NCBI GenBank assembly: GCA_012517475.1
Contig: JAAYUV010000106.1
Coordinates: 1 to 37,303 of the forward strand
Length of the DNA stretch: 37,303 bases
Reading direction: 5' to 3'
DNA from: Peptococcaceae bacterium
GTDB taxonomy: Bacteria; Bacillota; Desulfitobacteriia; Desulfitobacteriales; Syntrophobotulaceae
The stretch's first letter is position 1, and every line of letters begins with the position of its first letter. The position numbers and the translations under genes are program-made. Under the pieces are notes generated by a model. That model searched no databases. It was not told the origin of the DNA and was given only the letters and a program-made list of their open reading frames with translations. Shown here piece after piece: positions 1 through 6,336 of the stretch.

Positions 1-259
1 TATATTCTCCCTCTACCCCGATTTGTACGTTATAAGCCGGCTTAAGTTGAGCATTACGCATGTGATCGTCTTTCATATGCATGAATGTTGCGTCCGGATC
101 GGTCTTGGAGTAACTGTTTCTTCCTTCGAATAATTGATTGTGGGTATCGTATTTTTCTTGCCTGCTGCAAAAATCCTGTAATTGTTCTAATGGTAAAACT
201 AATTGATAGCCTGCATGAAATTCGGTATAATTCTTGTTGTATGGTTTATTTGGTTGCAT
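1..259 (-). pseudogene. IS1182-family transposase, in-frame internal deletion, partial at edge
   Basis: An open frame starts at ATG 259 and runs leftward off the window (86 codons, no stop). Its first 30 or so residues look like an IS1182 transposase N-terminus ([10 protein letters not shown]). It then jumps directly to the family's central block ([14 protein letters not shown], then [10 protein letters not shown]), which normally lies a few hundred residues later. The sequence that should sit between, including the VDGTKIEANANKYTFVW block seen in the right-edge copy, is absent. The frame stays open across the junction, so a short fused protein could be made, but it lacks part of the catalytic core and is probably inactive. 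The family call rests on motif recognition; the deletion is inferred from the missing blocks. Confidence 0.75.
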
Positions 260-323
260 ATTTAAATTATACAGTATTTGCGGGCTCTTCGGGGCTCGCA
301 TTTGCTATTTCCAGGTGTAAAAA

Positions 324-370
324 GGAGCCGTTGCCAACGAACTATTTTCAGTTCATTGTGCAACGGCGCC
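324..370. repeat. Subterminal hairpin of the left IS1182 copy
   Basis: CCGTTGC (328-334) pairs with GCAACGG (360-366). An inner GAACT (about 339-343) pairs with AGTTC (about 350-354). The same two-tier design (GGGCTGTTGC outer, CGAAC inner) occurs at 37063-37105, so it belongs to the IS end rather than to the neighbouring gene. It lies 27 bases beyond the end of the metallopeptidase gene and could also weakly stop transcription, but there is no clear U-tract. Confidence 0.7.
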
Positions 371-396
371 TTAACAATTTCGGAGTTATAAAAATA

Positions 397-1119
397 TCAG
401 ATAAAGAGTTCCTTCCCGTTCTCGGTTAGCCATTTTCGCCATTTTTTATAATCAGGAAGATGTTGTTCAACCAATTTCCAAAAGTCTTTGGAATGGTTCA
501 TAAATCGAAGGTGGGATAATTCATGAATGATTACATAAGCCACGACCTGATTAGGAGCCATGATAATCCGCCAATTCAGGTTAATATTTCCCTTGTTGGA
601 GCAGCTCCCCCATCTGGTTTTTTGGTCCTTGATCTTGAGCTTTTTATAGGGGATATTTAAAAGTTTTGAATAATATTCTACTTGCTCCGGAAGCAGTTTA
701 GCAGCCTGCCCGATATACCATTCTTTAATTAGTTTCTGGATAAAAGGTCTCTGTTCATCCGGTAAAAGGGTGGAAGGAATACTAGCAACAATACGGCTTC
801 CTTTGAATAGCGCAAAATACTCAGACCCGGAACTCATTTCAACGAGAAGAGGGTAATTCCTGCCCCGATAAAGAAATTTTTCACCACTTACATATTCTTT
901 TGGGGATTTGGAATTTGTTTTGGATAGATGTTTTAGAAAATGTTTTAATAACAATTCTTTGTGACTTTCCAAAAAATTTTTGGCGTATTCCATCGTATAA
1001 CCCGTTGGGACGGCAACGCTCATTCGCTGATCCTTTATAGCAACGTTAATTCTTTTTGCTTTGCTGCTTTTTCTCAATTCGTATTCAATCACTTTATTTC
1101 CAACCCTAAGATATTCCAT
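397..1119 (-). CDS. YgjP-like (DUF45/M48-type) zinc metallopeptidase domain protein
   Basis: A 240-residue protein of the YgjP/SprT-like DUF45 family, predicted cytosolic. The zinc site is plain: HELSH at residues 199-203 with a third histidine at 209 (FMNHS). The family signature TRWGSCS lies about 30 residues upstream, and the YKKWRKWL tail is also typical. Members are annotated as M48-family metallopeptidases or, in some databases, UTP pyrophosphatases; the physiological substrate is not established, and nothing here decides it. I chose ATG at 1119, four codons inside a longer frame opening with GTG at 1131, because the weak purine stretch GTGAGAA sits about six bases before it. No partner gene is adjacent; its 3' side abuts the IS fragment. 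Confidence 0.8.
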   Translation of the reverse strand: MEYLRVGNKVIEYELRKSSKAKRINVAIKDQRMSVAVPTGYTMEYAKNFLESHKELLLKHFLKHLSKTNSKSPKEYVSGEKFLYRGRNYPLLVEMSSGSEYFALFKGSRIVASIPSTLLPDEQRPFIQKLIKEWYIGQAAKLLPEQVEYYSKLLNIPYKKLKIKDQKTRWGSCSNKGNINLNWRIIMAPNQVVAYVIIHELSHLRFMNHSKDFWKLVEQHLPDYKKWRKWLTENGKELFI

Positions 1120-1281
1120 AAATATTCTCACTTTGCATAAAGTTTTAAGCTCTGTAAAAAATAAGGGTGCAGATAGTTAAACACTAATATTTTACTACCT
1201 ATAAGATTAGAAAGCATGTCGAAATTTGGAAATGGTTTGAAAAAATTCAGATACTTCCCTCAACAGGGTTCAATTCCTAAT

Positions 1282-2223
1282 CTAAAGACTGCTGGGGTAA
1301 TTCAGGATTTTTCTATTAAGCCATAATAAAATATCCTCAAATACTTCCAGTTTATTGGACTCGTGAAGGAGTGAATGTCTGGCGTCCTCATACAACTTAT
1401 AGGTGATATCGGGAAAAGCGGATTCGGTAAATTTGCGGGCAAGAAGAGGAACATCCTTACCCATATGGCCTACGGGGTCACAACTCCCGGAAATTAAGAG
1501 AACAGAAGATTTATTTCCACAGGATAAAACAAGGCCATCATTAATCTGTATTAATCCTGTAAACAAATCATAAAAGAAACGTAAGGTACATTTAAAGCCG
1601 CAAAGCGGATCCTGACAGTAGGCATCGACTTCAGAATGATCTCGGGACAACCAGTCAAAAGCTGTTCTGACTGGATAAAACTTTTTATTAAAAGCCCCAA
1701 AAGTCAGGTAGTTCAGGAGTTCAGTTCGTTTATATGGGCCTTGAAAGAAAATTAATAATTTTGTAAGGGCAAGACTCAAACGGAGAATTGATACATTTTC
1801 TACAGAACTTCCGCAAAGAATAATGCCTGTAAAAAGGTCCTTTGACCGTGTCATACAGGTTCTGGCAAGAAAGGAACCCATACTGTGCCCGAAAAGGAAC
1901 AATGGTTGCTTAGGGAAATCCCCTTTTATTTGTTGAGCAAGTTTCAATATATCGTTTGTTATAAGAGACCAACCGCCCTTATCGGCAAAGAAGCCCATTT
2001 TCCCGGCAAGATTTCCGGTTTTGCCATGCCCGCGGTGATCACAAGCAAATACGTCAAATCCCTCCGAGGCAAGGTAATTGGCAAATTCAGCATAGCGCAG
2101 GGCATGTTCTGCCATGCCGTGAAGGATAAGAACAATTCCCTTTACGGATTTGTCAGCGGACCACCTGTGAACAGCAATTGAGTGCAGATCATCTGCAGAC
2201 ATAAAAAAAGAACTGTAAGCCAA
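1282..2223 (-). CDS. Alpha/beta hydrolase, monoacylglycerol lipase-like
   Basis: A 313-residue serine hydrolase of the Hydrolase_4 (lysophospholipase/monoglyceride lipase) type. The expected triad is visible: Ser114 in GHSMGS, Asp249 in GSCDPVG, and His283 in DARHSLLHE. The HGMAEHALRY segment near residue 36 forms the oxyanion-hole region. There is no signal peptide, so it is predicted to be intracellular. The substrate is probably a small acyl ester such as a monoacylglycerol or lysophospholipid, which is family knowledge rather than proof. The start is TTG at 2223: AGAGGAAG lies eight bases upstream, and the internal ATG at 2202 has no comparable ribosome site. It is divergent from pcm across a 95-base gap in which I could not identify a convincing promoter. 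Confidence 0.82.
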   Translation of the reverse strand: MAYSSFFMSADDLHSIAVHRWSADKSVKGIVLILHGMAEHALRYAEFANYLASEGFDVFACDHRGHGKTGNLAGKMGFFADKGGWSLITNDILKLAQQIKGDFPKQPLFLFGHSMGSFLARTCMTRSKDLFTGIILCGSSVENVSILRLSLALTKLLIFFQGPYKRTELLNYLTFGAFNKKFYPVRTAFDWLSRDHSEVDAYCQDPLCGFKCTLRFFYDLFTGLIQINDGLVLSCGNKSSVLLISGSCDPVGHMGKDVPLLARKFTESAFPDITYKLYEDARHSLLHESNKLEVFEDILLWLNRKILNYPSSL

Positions 2224-2318
2224 GAAGAATACTTCCTCTCTGTATGGCTAACGTTTTTAGCAAAGGATGCAAACAAATTATACAATAATTATTTGGGTAA
2301 TCATAGATACTATCAAAC

Positions 2319-2972
2319 ATGAAAGAAGGGCAAAAGGTGGATCACTGGGAAGATTTGGCGGAAATTCTTGTAGAGGAATATGTAGCTCCTCAGGGTATCC
2401 ATGATACACGTATTTTAGAAGCAATGAAGAAAATTCCAAGGCACCTATTTATTCCCGAGGAGTATCAAGAATGGGGTTATATAGATTCTCCTCTTCCCAT
2501 AGGAGAAGATCAGACTATTTCACAGCCTTTTATGGTTGCAAAGATGACGGAACTCCTGGAACTTAGGAACCAAGATAAAGTATTGGAAGTGGGTACCGGA
2601 TCAGGATATCAGTCCGCTCTGCTGGCCGAGATGGGAATGAAAGTCACCACCATTGAAAGAATTGAAGAATTAGCCGAAAAGGCAAATGAGGTATTCCAAA
2701 GACTATCATATAAGATTCAAAGCATTAAAGGGGATGGGAGAGAAGGGTATCCTCCCAATGCACAAGACTCCTGGTTAACGCAGCTTGAAGAAGGCGGAAG
2801 GATTGTCGTTCCGCTCAATACACAAGAGGGTGTATGTTGTTTGCTTGTTAGAAAGAAAACGAGTCAAGGGCATCAAGACACTTGGTATGATTATTGCCGT
2901 TTTGTTCCCTTGTTAGCAGGGGTAAAAAAGAAAGAGGTAAAACCAAATACTAAGAGTGATACGACATTCTAA
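2319..2972 (+). CDS. pcm: Protein-L-isoaspartate O-methyltransferase, apparently missing a core segment
   Basis: PCM transfers a methyl group from S-adenosylmethionine to isoaspartyl residues of aged proteins to start their repair. The family hallmarks are strong: PLPIGEDQTISQPFMVAKMTELLEL, the SAM-binding motif VLEVGTGSGYQS (residues 88-99), an ERI acidic loop, GDG at 138-140, TQLEEGGRIVVPL, and FVPLLAG near the end. Between GDG and TQL there are 13 residues, whereas E. coli PCM has 27; the missing stretch corresponds to the FDAIIVTAAPPEIP strand and loop. A tail of about 15 residues follows the usual end. Total length (217) looks normal only because of this tail and an extended N-terminus. 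Activity is therefore doubtful. The ATG at 2319 has no clear Shine-Dalgarno. The 3' end overlaps the converging gene by 23 bases. Confidence 0.85.
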   Translation: MKEGQKVDHWEDLAEILVEEYVAPQGIHDTRILEAMKKIPRHLFIPEEYQEWGYIDSPLPIGEDQTISQPFMVAKMTELLELRNQDKVLEVGTGSGYQSALLAEMGMKVTTIERIEELAEKANEVFQRLSYKIQSIKGDGREGYPPNAQDSWLTQLEEGGRIVVPLNTQEGVCCLLVRKKTSQGHQDTWYDYCRFVPLLAGVKKKEVKPNTKSDTTF

Positions 2973-3693
2973 ATTCTATCAGGTTTCGCCGATAGCGTTG
3001 AGGTACAAAATGGGCCTGTAGTTTCTTATTCTTTCGGCTGTCTATACCGATGTGAGTAAAATATTCTGTCCAAAGTGTTTGAAAATAGGTCTCGGAATTA
3101 GAGAAAAGGATGTCTTTATGAAGGTGAAAATCAGAAAGAATCCAATCCTTCTGATTATAAACGACAGCGAGGTCACGTTTTCGGTCATGAATGATAAAGT
3201 TTTCTCTTTGTAAACGTTCTGCAAAGTGGTCGGCTATCAGCATCAGGATATTGTGATCCGGTTCAAAAGCAGCATAGAGGAAATTATCTGATTCTGCAAA
3301 CCTCAAGAGACCCAAAAACCGATGAGCTTCAAAAGATACTTTTCTGGCTGTTTCAATAACGGGTAGAATATCCGGGTGGGTATGATACCCTTCAATTTTA
3401 TATCCTAATTTGAAGCCAAGCAGCAGGTATTTGAGGATTAGGTTCTCTTTACAGGGATGGCTTGATAGATAGACGTAAAACACACTACGCAAAGAATCAT
3501 GAGAAATCTTTCTTTCTATAGCATCATATACTTTGGCTGCTAAAAGAGAATCAGTATGGACAATCCTGGAAGGAGACATCAAAGAGTATTGATAATTAGT
3601 TTCAGGATAAATACCTTCCGCTTTTTCTTCATAGTAGTGAAGATAAATTGATGTAAGAAGTCCCTCGAAACTGCCATCATATAAATAATCCAT
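2950..3693 (-). CDS. DUF4130 / TIGR03915-type probable DNA metabolism protein
   Basis: A 247-residue protein matching the DUF4130 (TIGR03915) family, whose members almost always sit beside a radical SAM protein of the TIGR03916 family, as here. It opens with the characteristic MDYLYDGSFEGLLTS and ends with the conserved RNKKLQAHFVPQRYRRNL region. In related proteins a uracil-DNA-glycosylase domain follows; here the protein stops, so no UDG part is fused. The role is assumed to be in DNA modification or repair by association only. ATG 3693 is the start because GGGGGAT lies upstream at good spacing; the frame extends to 3768 but would then overlap the upstream gene. It follows the radical SAM gene after 28 bases, so the two are probably co-transcribed. 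Confidence 0.78.
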   Translation of the reverse strand: MDYLYDGSFEGLLTSIYLHYYEEKAEGIYPETNYQYSLMSPSRIVHTDSLLAAKVYDAIERKISHDSLRSVFYVYLSSHPCKENLILKYLLLGFKLGYKIEGYHTHPDILPVIETARKVSFEAHRFLGLLRFAESDNFLYAAFEPDHNILMLIADHFAERLQRENFIIHDRKRDLAVVYNQKDWILSDFHLHKDILFSNSETYFQTLWTEYFTHIGIDSRKNKKLQAHFVPQRYRRNLIEFRMSYHS

Positions 3694-3721
3694 AAAAATA
3701 ATCCCCCATAAAAGGAAAGTG

Positions 3722-4948
3722 TTAAAAAAGACTGGGCTGAAATACCTGGACCTTGGGAACCAGAACATTTCTGATTAGAGGAGCCTGTGAAGGAACATCT
3801 CCATAATAACGTCCCTGACAGGTAATAAAATATTTTGCGCGTTTCATTACAACTCCCATTTTTGAAAGATGATCATACGAGATAGGGGTTAGCCGGCGTT
3901 GACGTACAATCCTGAGCGCAGAGGTTACACCAATTCCGGGAATCCGTAGGAGCTCTTCGTAGGCTGCTTTATTAATCTCCAGGGGAAAAAGATGCATATT
4001 GCGTAAAGCCCAGGAAATCTTAGGATCTAGTTCGGTGTCCAGACGAGGGTATTCCAGAGTAACAATTTCATCGGCTTTGAAATGATAAAAACGAAGCAGC
4101 CAATCAGCTTGATAGAGGCGATGTTCTCTTAGTAACGGGGGAGCAGTTGAAATGGCGGGCAGGTTTGGACCTTCATTTACAGGGACGTAAGCAGAAAAAT
4201 AGACGCGTTTTAATTGAAAACGCTGATAAAGAGTTTCTGTTGCCTTCAGAATAGCTAAATCCGTATCATTTGTTGCTCCCACAATCATTTGGGTAGATTG
4301 ACCGGCAGGGACAAATTTTTGAATAGAACGCGACCGTTTTCCATCCTCTATGTTTGCTCTAATCTGATTACTGATCAAAGACATAGGAGAGAACAATGCC
4401 GGAAGGCTTTTTTGAGGAGCTAACAGTTTAAGACTCTGTTCAGTAGGCTGTTCAATATTCACGCTCATTCTGTCAGCCAGTAAGCCGGTCTTACGAATGA
4501 TTTCAGGATCAGCGCCGGGTATAACCTTTACATGGATATAACCGTAAAAATGATACTCATTTCTTAAAATATCCAGAGCCTGGTAAATTTTATCCATAGT
4601 TTGATTCGGGCTGCGCTCGATGCCGGAACTTAAAAAGAGACCTTCAATATAATTGCGTCTATAGAATTGAATCGTTAAATCCGCCACTTCACGGGGGGTC
4701 AGACTGGCTCTGGGAATATCATTCTGATTGCGGTTAACACAATACTTGCAATTATATATACAGTAGTTGGTAAGTAAAATCTTTAAAAGTGAGACACACC
4801 GGCCATCAGCGGACCAAGTATGACAAATGCCGCAAGCTTTGGAATTTCCAAGACCCCCATGGTTATTCTTGTTAACTCCGCTTGAAGCGCAGGAAACATC
4901 ATATTTCGCACCATCTGCAAGAATCGCTAGTTTTTCCAGAGTATTCAT
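3722..4948 (-). CDS. Putative DNA modification/repair radical SAM protein (TIGR03916 type)
   Basis: A 408-residue radical SAM protein. The cluster-binding motif CxxxCxxC is at Cys63, Cys67 and Cys70 (TNYCIYNCKYCVNR). Four further cysteines (20, 39, 42, 51) precede it in the family-typical context YDVSCASSG, ACGICH and DGRC. A helix-hairpin-helix motif (IPGIGVTSALRIV) near the C-terminus suggests DNA binding. The family is known for linkage to DUF4130/UDG genes, and a DNA repair or modification role is predicted but unproven. The start is ATG 4948: AAGGTG lies six bases upstream, and the upstream extension to 5026 lacks family similarity. It is the first gene of a two-gene unit with the DUF4130 gene and divergent from the thiamine operon. 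Confidence 0.83.
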   Translation of the reverse strand: MNTLEKLAILADGAKYDVSCASSGVNKNNHGGLGNSKACGICHTWSADGRCVSLLKILLTNYCIYNCKYCVNRNQNDIPRASLTPREVADLTIQFYRRNYIEGLFLSSGIERSPNQTMDKIYQALDILRNEYHFYGYIHVKVIPGADPEIIRKTGLLADRMSVNIEQPTEQSLKLLAPQKSLPALFSPMSLISNQIRANIEDGKRSRSIQKFVPAGQSTQMIVGATNDTDLAILKATETLYQRFQLKRVYFSAYVPVNEGPNLPAISTAPPLLREHRLYQADWLLRFYHFKADEIVTLEYPRLDTELDPKISWALRNMHLFPLEINKAAYEELLRIPGIGVTSALRIVRQRRLTPISYDHLSKMGVVMKRAKYFITCQGRYYGDVPSQAPLIRNVLVPKVQVFQPSLF

Positions 4949-5077
4949 TCTCATCACCTTCTTGAGTATAACATGGAAATGGACAAAAATCAAACATATG
5001 TTCGATTCACGTGGGCGAAGCTGCAAACCTTGAGTAATTATTCAAAAAGCTTCGACAAACGAATAGTATAAAAATTT

Positions 5078-5109
5078 TTGTTGAATAATAGAAAAATTGT
5101 TGAATAATA
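5078..5109. repeat. Tandem 13-mer TTGTTGAATAATA overlapping the thiamine promoter
   Basis: TTGTTGAATAATA occurs at 5078-5090 and again at 5097-5109, a 19-base period. The second copy contains the proposed -35 element. A related TTATTGAATAATATG word occurs before the chemotaxis receptor (around 17918). It could be an operator or just AT-rich promoter DNA. Confidence 0.35.
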
Positions 5110-5128
5110 TAAAAAAAGATACTATAAT
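5100..5128 (+). promoter_or_regulatory. Sigma-A promoter of the thiamine operon
   Basis: TTGAAT (5100-5105) and TATAAT (5123-5128) are separated by 17 bases. Transcription would start near 5135, about 25 bases before the TPP riboswitch. Confidence 0.75.
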
Positions 5129-5158
5129 AAACCAAAAGAATTTCCTAACTGAATAAGT

Positions 5159-5260
5159 AAATTTCAGGGGTGCTGGGGTGAGGCCGGCTGAGATAAAGAC
5201 CCGATGATGTCTTTGACTCCTTTAACCTGATCCAGGTAATACTGGCGTAGGGAGAAATTT
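5159..5260 (+). promoter_or_regulatory. TPP (THI-element) riboswitch
   Basis: The conserved thi-box elements are all present: GGGGTGCT, the GGCTGAGAT segment, GACCC, CCTTTAACCTGATC and GGTAATACTGGCGTAGGGA. P1 closes by AAATTTC (5159-5165) pairing with GAAATTT (5254-5260). It precedes thiD-cytX-thiM-thiE, which fits feedback by thiamine diphosphate. Confidence 0.95.
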
Positions 5261-5324
5261 TGGTGCCGAATTATTTTGCTTGATCAAAGACCAAAACACA
5301 AATCCTTGCGATTTGTGTTTTTTT
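5258..5324 (+). terminator. Riboswitch expression platform: antiterminator and intrinsic terminator
   Basis: The terminator is AAAACACAAATC (5293-5304) paired with GATTTGTGTTTT (5310-5321), followed by U residues. A competing antiterminator can form between TTTTGGT (5258-5264) and ACCAAAA (5290-5296). It would sequester both the 3' strand of riboswitch P1 and the 5' arm of the terminator. So TPP binding should stabilise P1, free the terminator and stop transcription. This is read directly from base pairing. Confidence 0.85.
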
Positions 5325-5327
5325 AAC

Positions 5328-5523
5328 GTCCACGGATGGACTAATGCCGCGGTGCCATGGATAACGCGTTAAGGCTTTTGGTAGCCTTAACGGGAAGTGC
5401 CTAATTTCAAACGGTCATGGATGACCTAATGTCGCTGAAGCCAAGGATGGCGAGAAGCGACTCCATGCCATGGATGGCATAAATGGCTGATGCACGGAGC
5501 GAAAAAGATAAACAACAAGGAGG
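5328..5523 (+). promoter_or_regulatory. Leader array of GGA-loop hairpins, candidate CsrA/RsmE-type target
   Basis: This untranslated stretch between the riboswitch terminator and thiD holds four perfect CANGGATG words, each framed as a hexaloop hairpin: GTCC/GGAC (5328-5341, loop ACGGAT), GGTC/GACC (5413-5426, loop ATGGAT), GCC/GGC (5440-5451, loop AAGGAT, itself enclosed by GTCGCT/AGCGAC at 5431-5436 and 5456-5461), and ATGCC/GGCAT (5465-5480, loop ATGGAT). A weaker CATGGATA is at 5356-5363 inside a CGCG/CGCG stem. A long plain hairpin, CGTTAAGGCT/AGCCTTAACG, lies at 5367-5392. A last CAAGGAGG (5516-5523) is the thiD Shine-Dalgarno itself. GGA presented in a hairpin loop is the known recognition form of CsrA/RsmE proteins; binding here is inference. 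Confidence 0.6.
5367..5392 (+). other. Ten-base-pair hairpin in the thiD leader
   Basis: CGTTAAGGCT (5367-5376) pairs perfectly with AGCCTTAACG (5383-5392) around a six-base loop. There is no U-tract, so it is probably not a terminator. It sits between GGA-loop hairpins of the same leader and may act as a spacer or fold organiser. Confidence 0.6.
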
Positions 5524-5529
5524 GGTATG

Positions 5530-6336
5530 ATGAAAAAAGTACTTACGATTGCCGGAAGTGATACATGCGGGGGAGCCGGAATTCAAGCCGATCTCAAAAC
5601 ATTCTCTGCTCATGGGGTATACGGGATGAGCGTGATTACAGCGGTGACGGCACAGAATACACAGGGTGTATTTGCCGTACAGGACATCTTGCCGGAAATC
5701 ATTGGTCAGCAAATCGATGCCATCTTTGAAGATATTCAAGTGGATGCGCTCAAAATTGGAATGGTCTCTGTTATCGATACCATCAAGATAATCGGTTCAA
5801 AGTTAAAGTTCTATGGCGCAACAAACATTGTTCTGGACCCGGTTATGATATCAAAAAGCGGTTTTCCGCTTCTGCAGCCTGATGCAAGAGAAGCCCTGAT
5901 AGAACATCTTCTCCCATTAGCGACTATTGTAACACCCAACATCCCCGAAGCTGAAGTAATATCCGGAGAGAGGATAACAAAAATTGAAGAGATGAAAGAA
6001 GCAGCCAGGATGATTGCATCATTAGGGCCAACTTATGTTTTGGTCAAAGGGGGTCATCTGGAAGAAGAGGCTACCGATATTCTTTTTGACGGAAAATTAT
6101 TTTATGAGCTTAAAGCCCCTCGTCTTTACACAAAAAATACACATGGTACAGGTTGTACACTTTCTGCGGCCATCGCTTCAAATTTGGCAAAAGGGAAGGA
6201 CGTAGCCAATGCCGTAAAAGCAAGCAAAAAATATATCACGACAGCGATCAATCATTCGTTTGCCATAGGCAAAGGGGTTGGGCCGACTCATCACTTTTAT
6301 GAAATCTATACAAAGGCGGGAATAATCGATGAATAA
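5530..6336 (+). CDS. thiD: Hydroxymethylpyrimidine/phosphomethylpyrimidine kinase
   Basis: ThiD phosphorylates HMP and HMP-phosphate to the pyrophosphate used in thiamine assembly; it is cytosolic. The protein opens with the family block KVLTIAGSDTCGGAGIQADLKTF. It also shows ALKIGMV, LDPVMISKSG, TPNIPEAE, VLVKGGH and the anion-hole motif NTHGTGCTLSAAI. Length is about 268 residues, as usual. Two adjacent ATGs exist (5527 and 5530); AGGAGG at 5518-5523 is six bases from the second, so I chose that one. It is the first gene of the operon downstream of the TPP riboswitch and the GGA-hairpin leader, and overlaps cytX by eight bases, suggesting coupled translation. Confidence 0.96.
   Translation: MKKVLTIAGSDTCGGAGIQADLKTFSAHGVYGMSVITAVTAQNTQGVFAVQDILPEIIGQQIDAIFEDIQVDALKIGMVSVIDTIKIIGSKLKFYGATNIVLDPVMISKSGFPLLQPDAREALIEHLLPLATIVTPNIPEAEVISGERITKIEEMKEAARMIASLGPTYVLVKGGHLEEEATDILFDGKLFYELKAPRLYTKNTHGTGCTLSAAIASNLAKGKDVANAVKASKKYITTAINHSFAIGKGVGPTHHFYEIYTKAGIIDE

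Larger units (their letters stand above)
1..370 (-). mobile_element. IS1182-family element, 5' part, internally deleted, runs off the left edge
   Basis: Read on the minus strand, this piece starts with a subterminal hairpin (324-370), continues through a roughly 100-base leader, and enters a transposase frame at 259. The leader (about 260-323) closely matches the one at the right window edge (about 37106-37172), including the shared words GCAAATGCGAGCCC and GAGCCCGCAAATACTGTATA. That match defines both as ends of the same IS family. The hairpins differ (CCGTTGC stem here, GGGCTGTTGC there), so the copies have diverged. The outer element boundary is inferred from the hairpin. No target duplication can be checked because the other end lies outside the window. 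Confidence 0.75.

Noticed and set aside
280-300. Hairpin in the IS leader (GGGCTC twice)
   Set aside because: The copies are direct, not inverted, so no stable stem forms; it is simply conserved IS leader sequence.
85-429. Plus-strand 114-codon open frame at the left edge
   Set aside because: It is the shadow of the IS1182 transposase fragment and its leader on the minus strand; the translated sequence has no family features.
5328-5480. GGA hairpins as a REP-type or MITE repeat
   Set aside because: Stems vary in sequence and only the loop is constant, with no terminal repeats; not excluded, but an RNA-binding role fits better.
5407-5739. Minus-strand 110-codon open frame over the thiD leader and start
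   Set aside because: It overlaps thiD and the GGA-hairpin leader, shows no recognisable domain, and exists only because the leader lacks stops on that strand.
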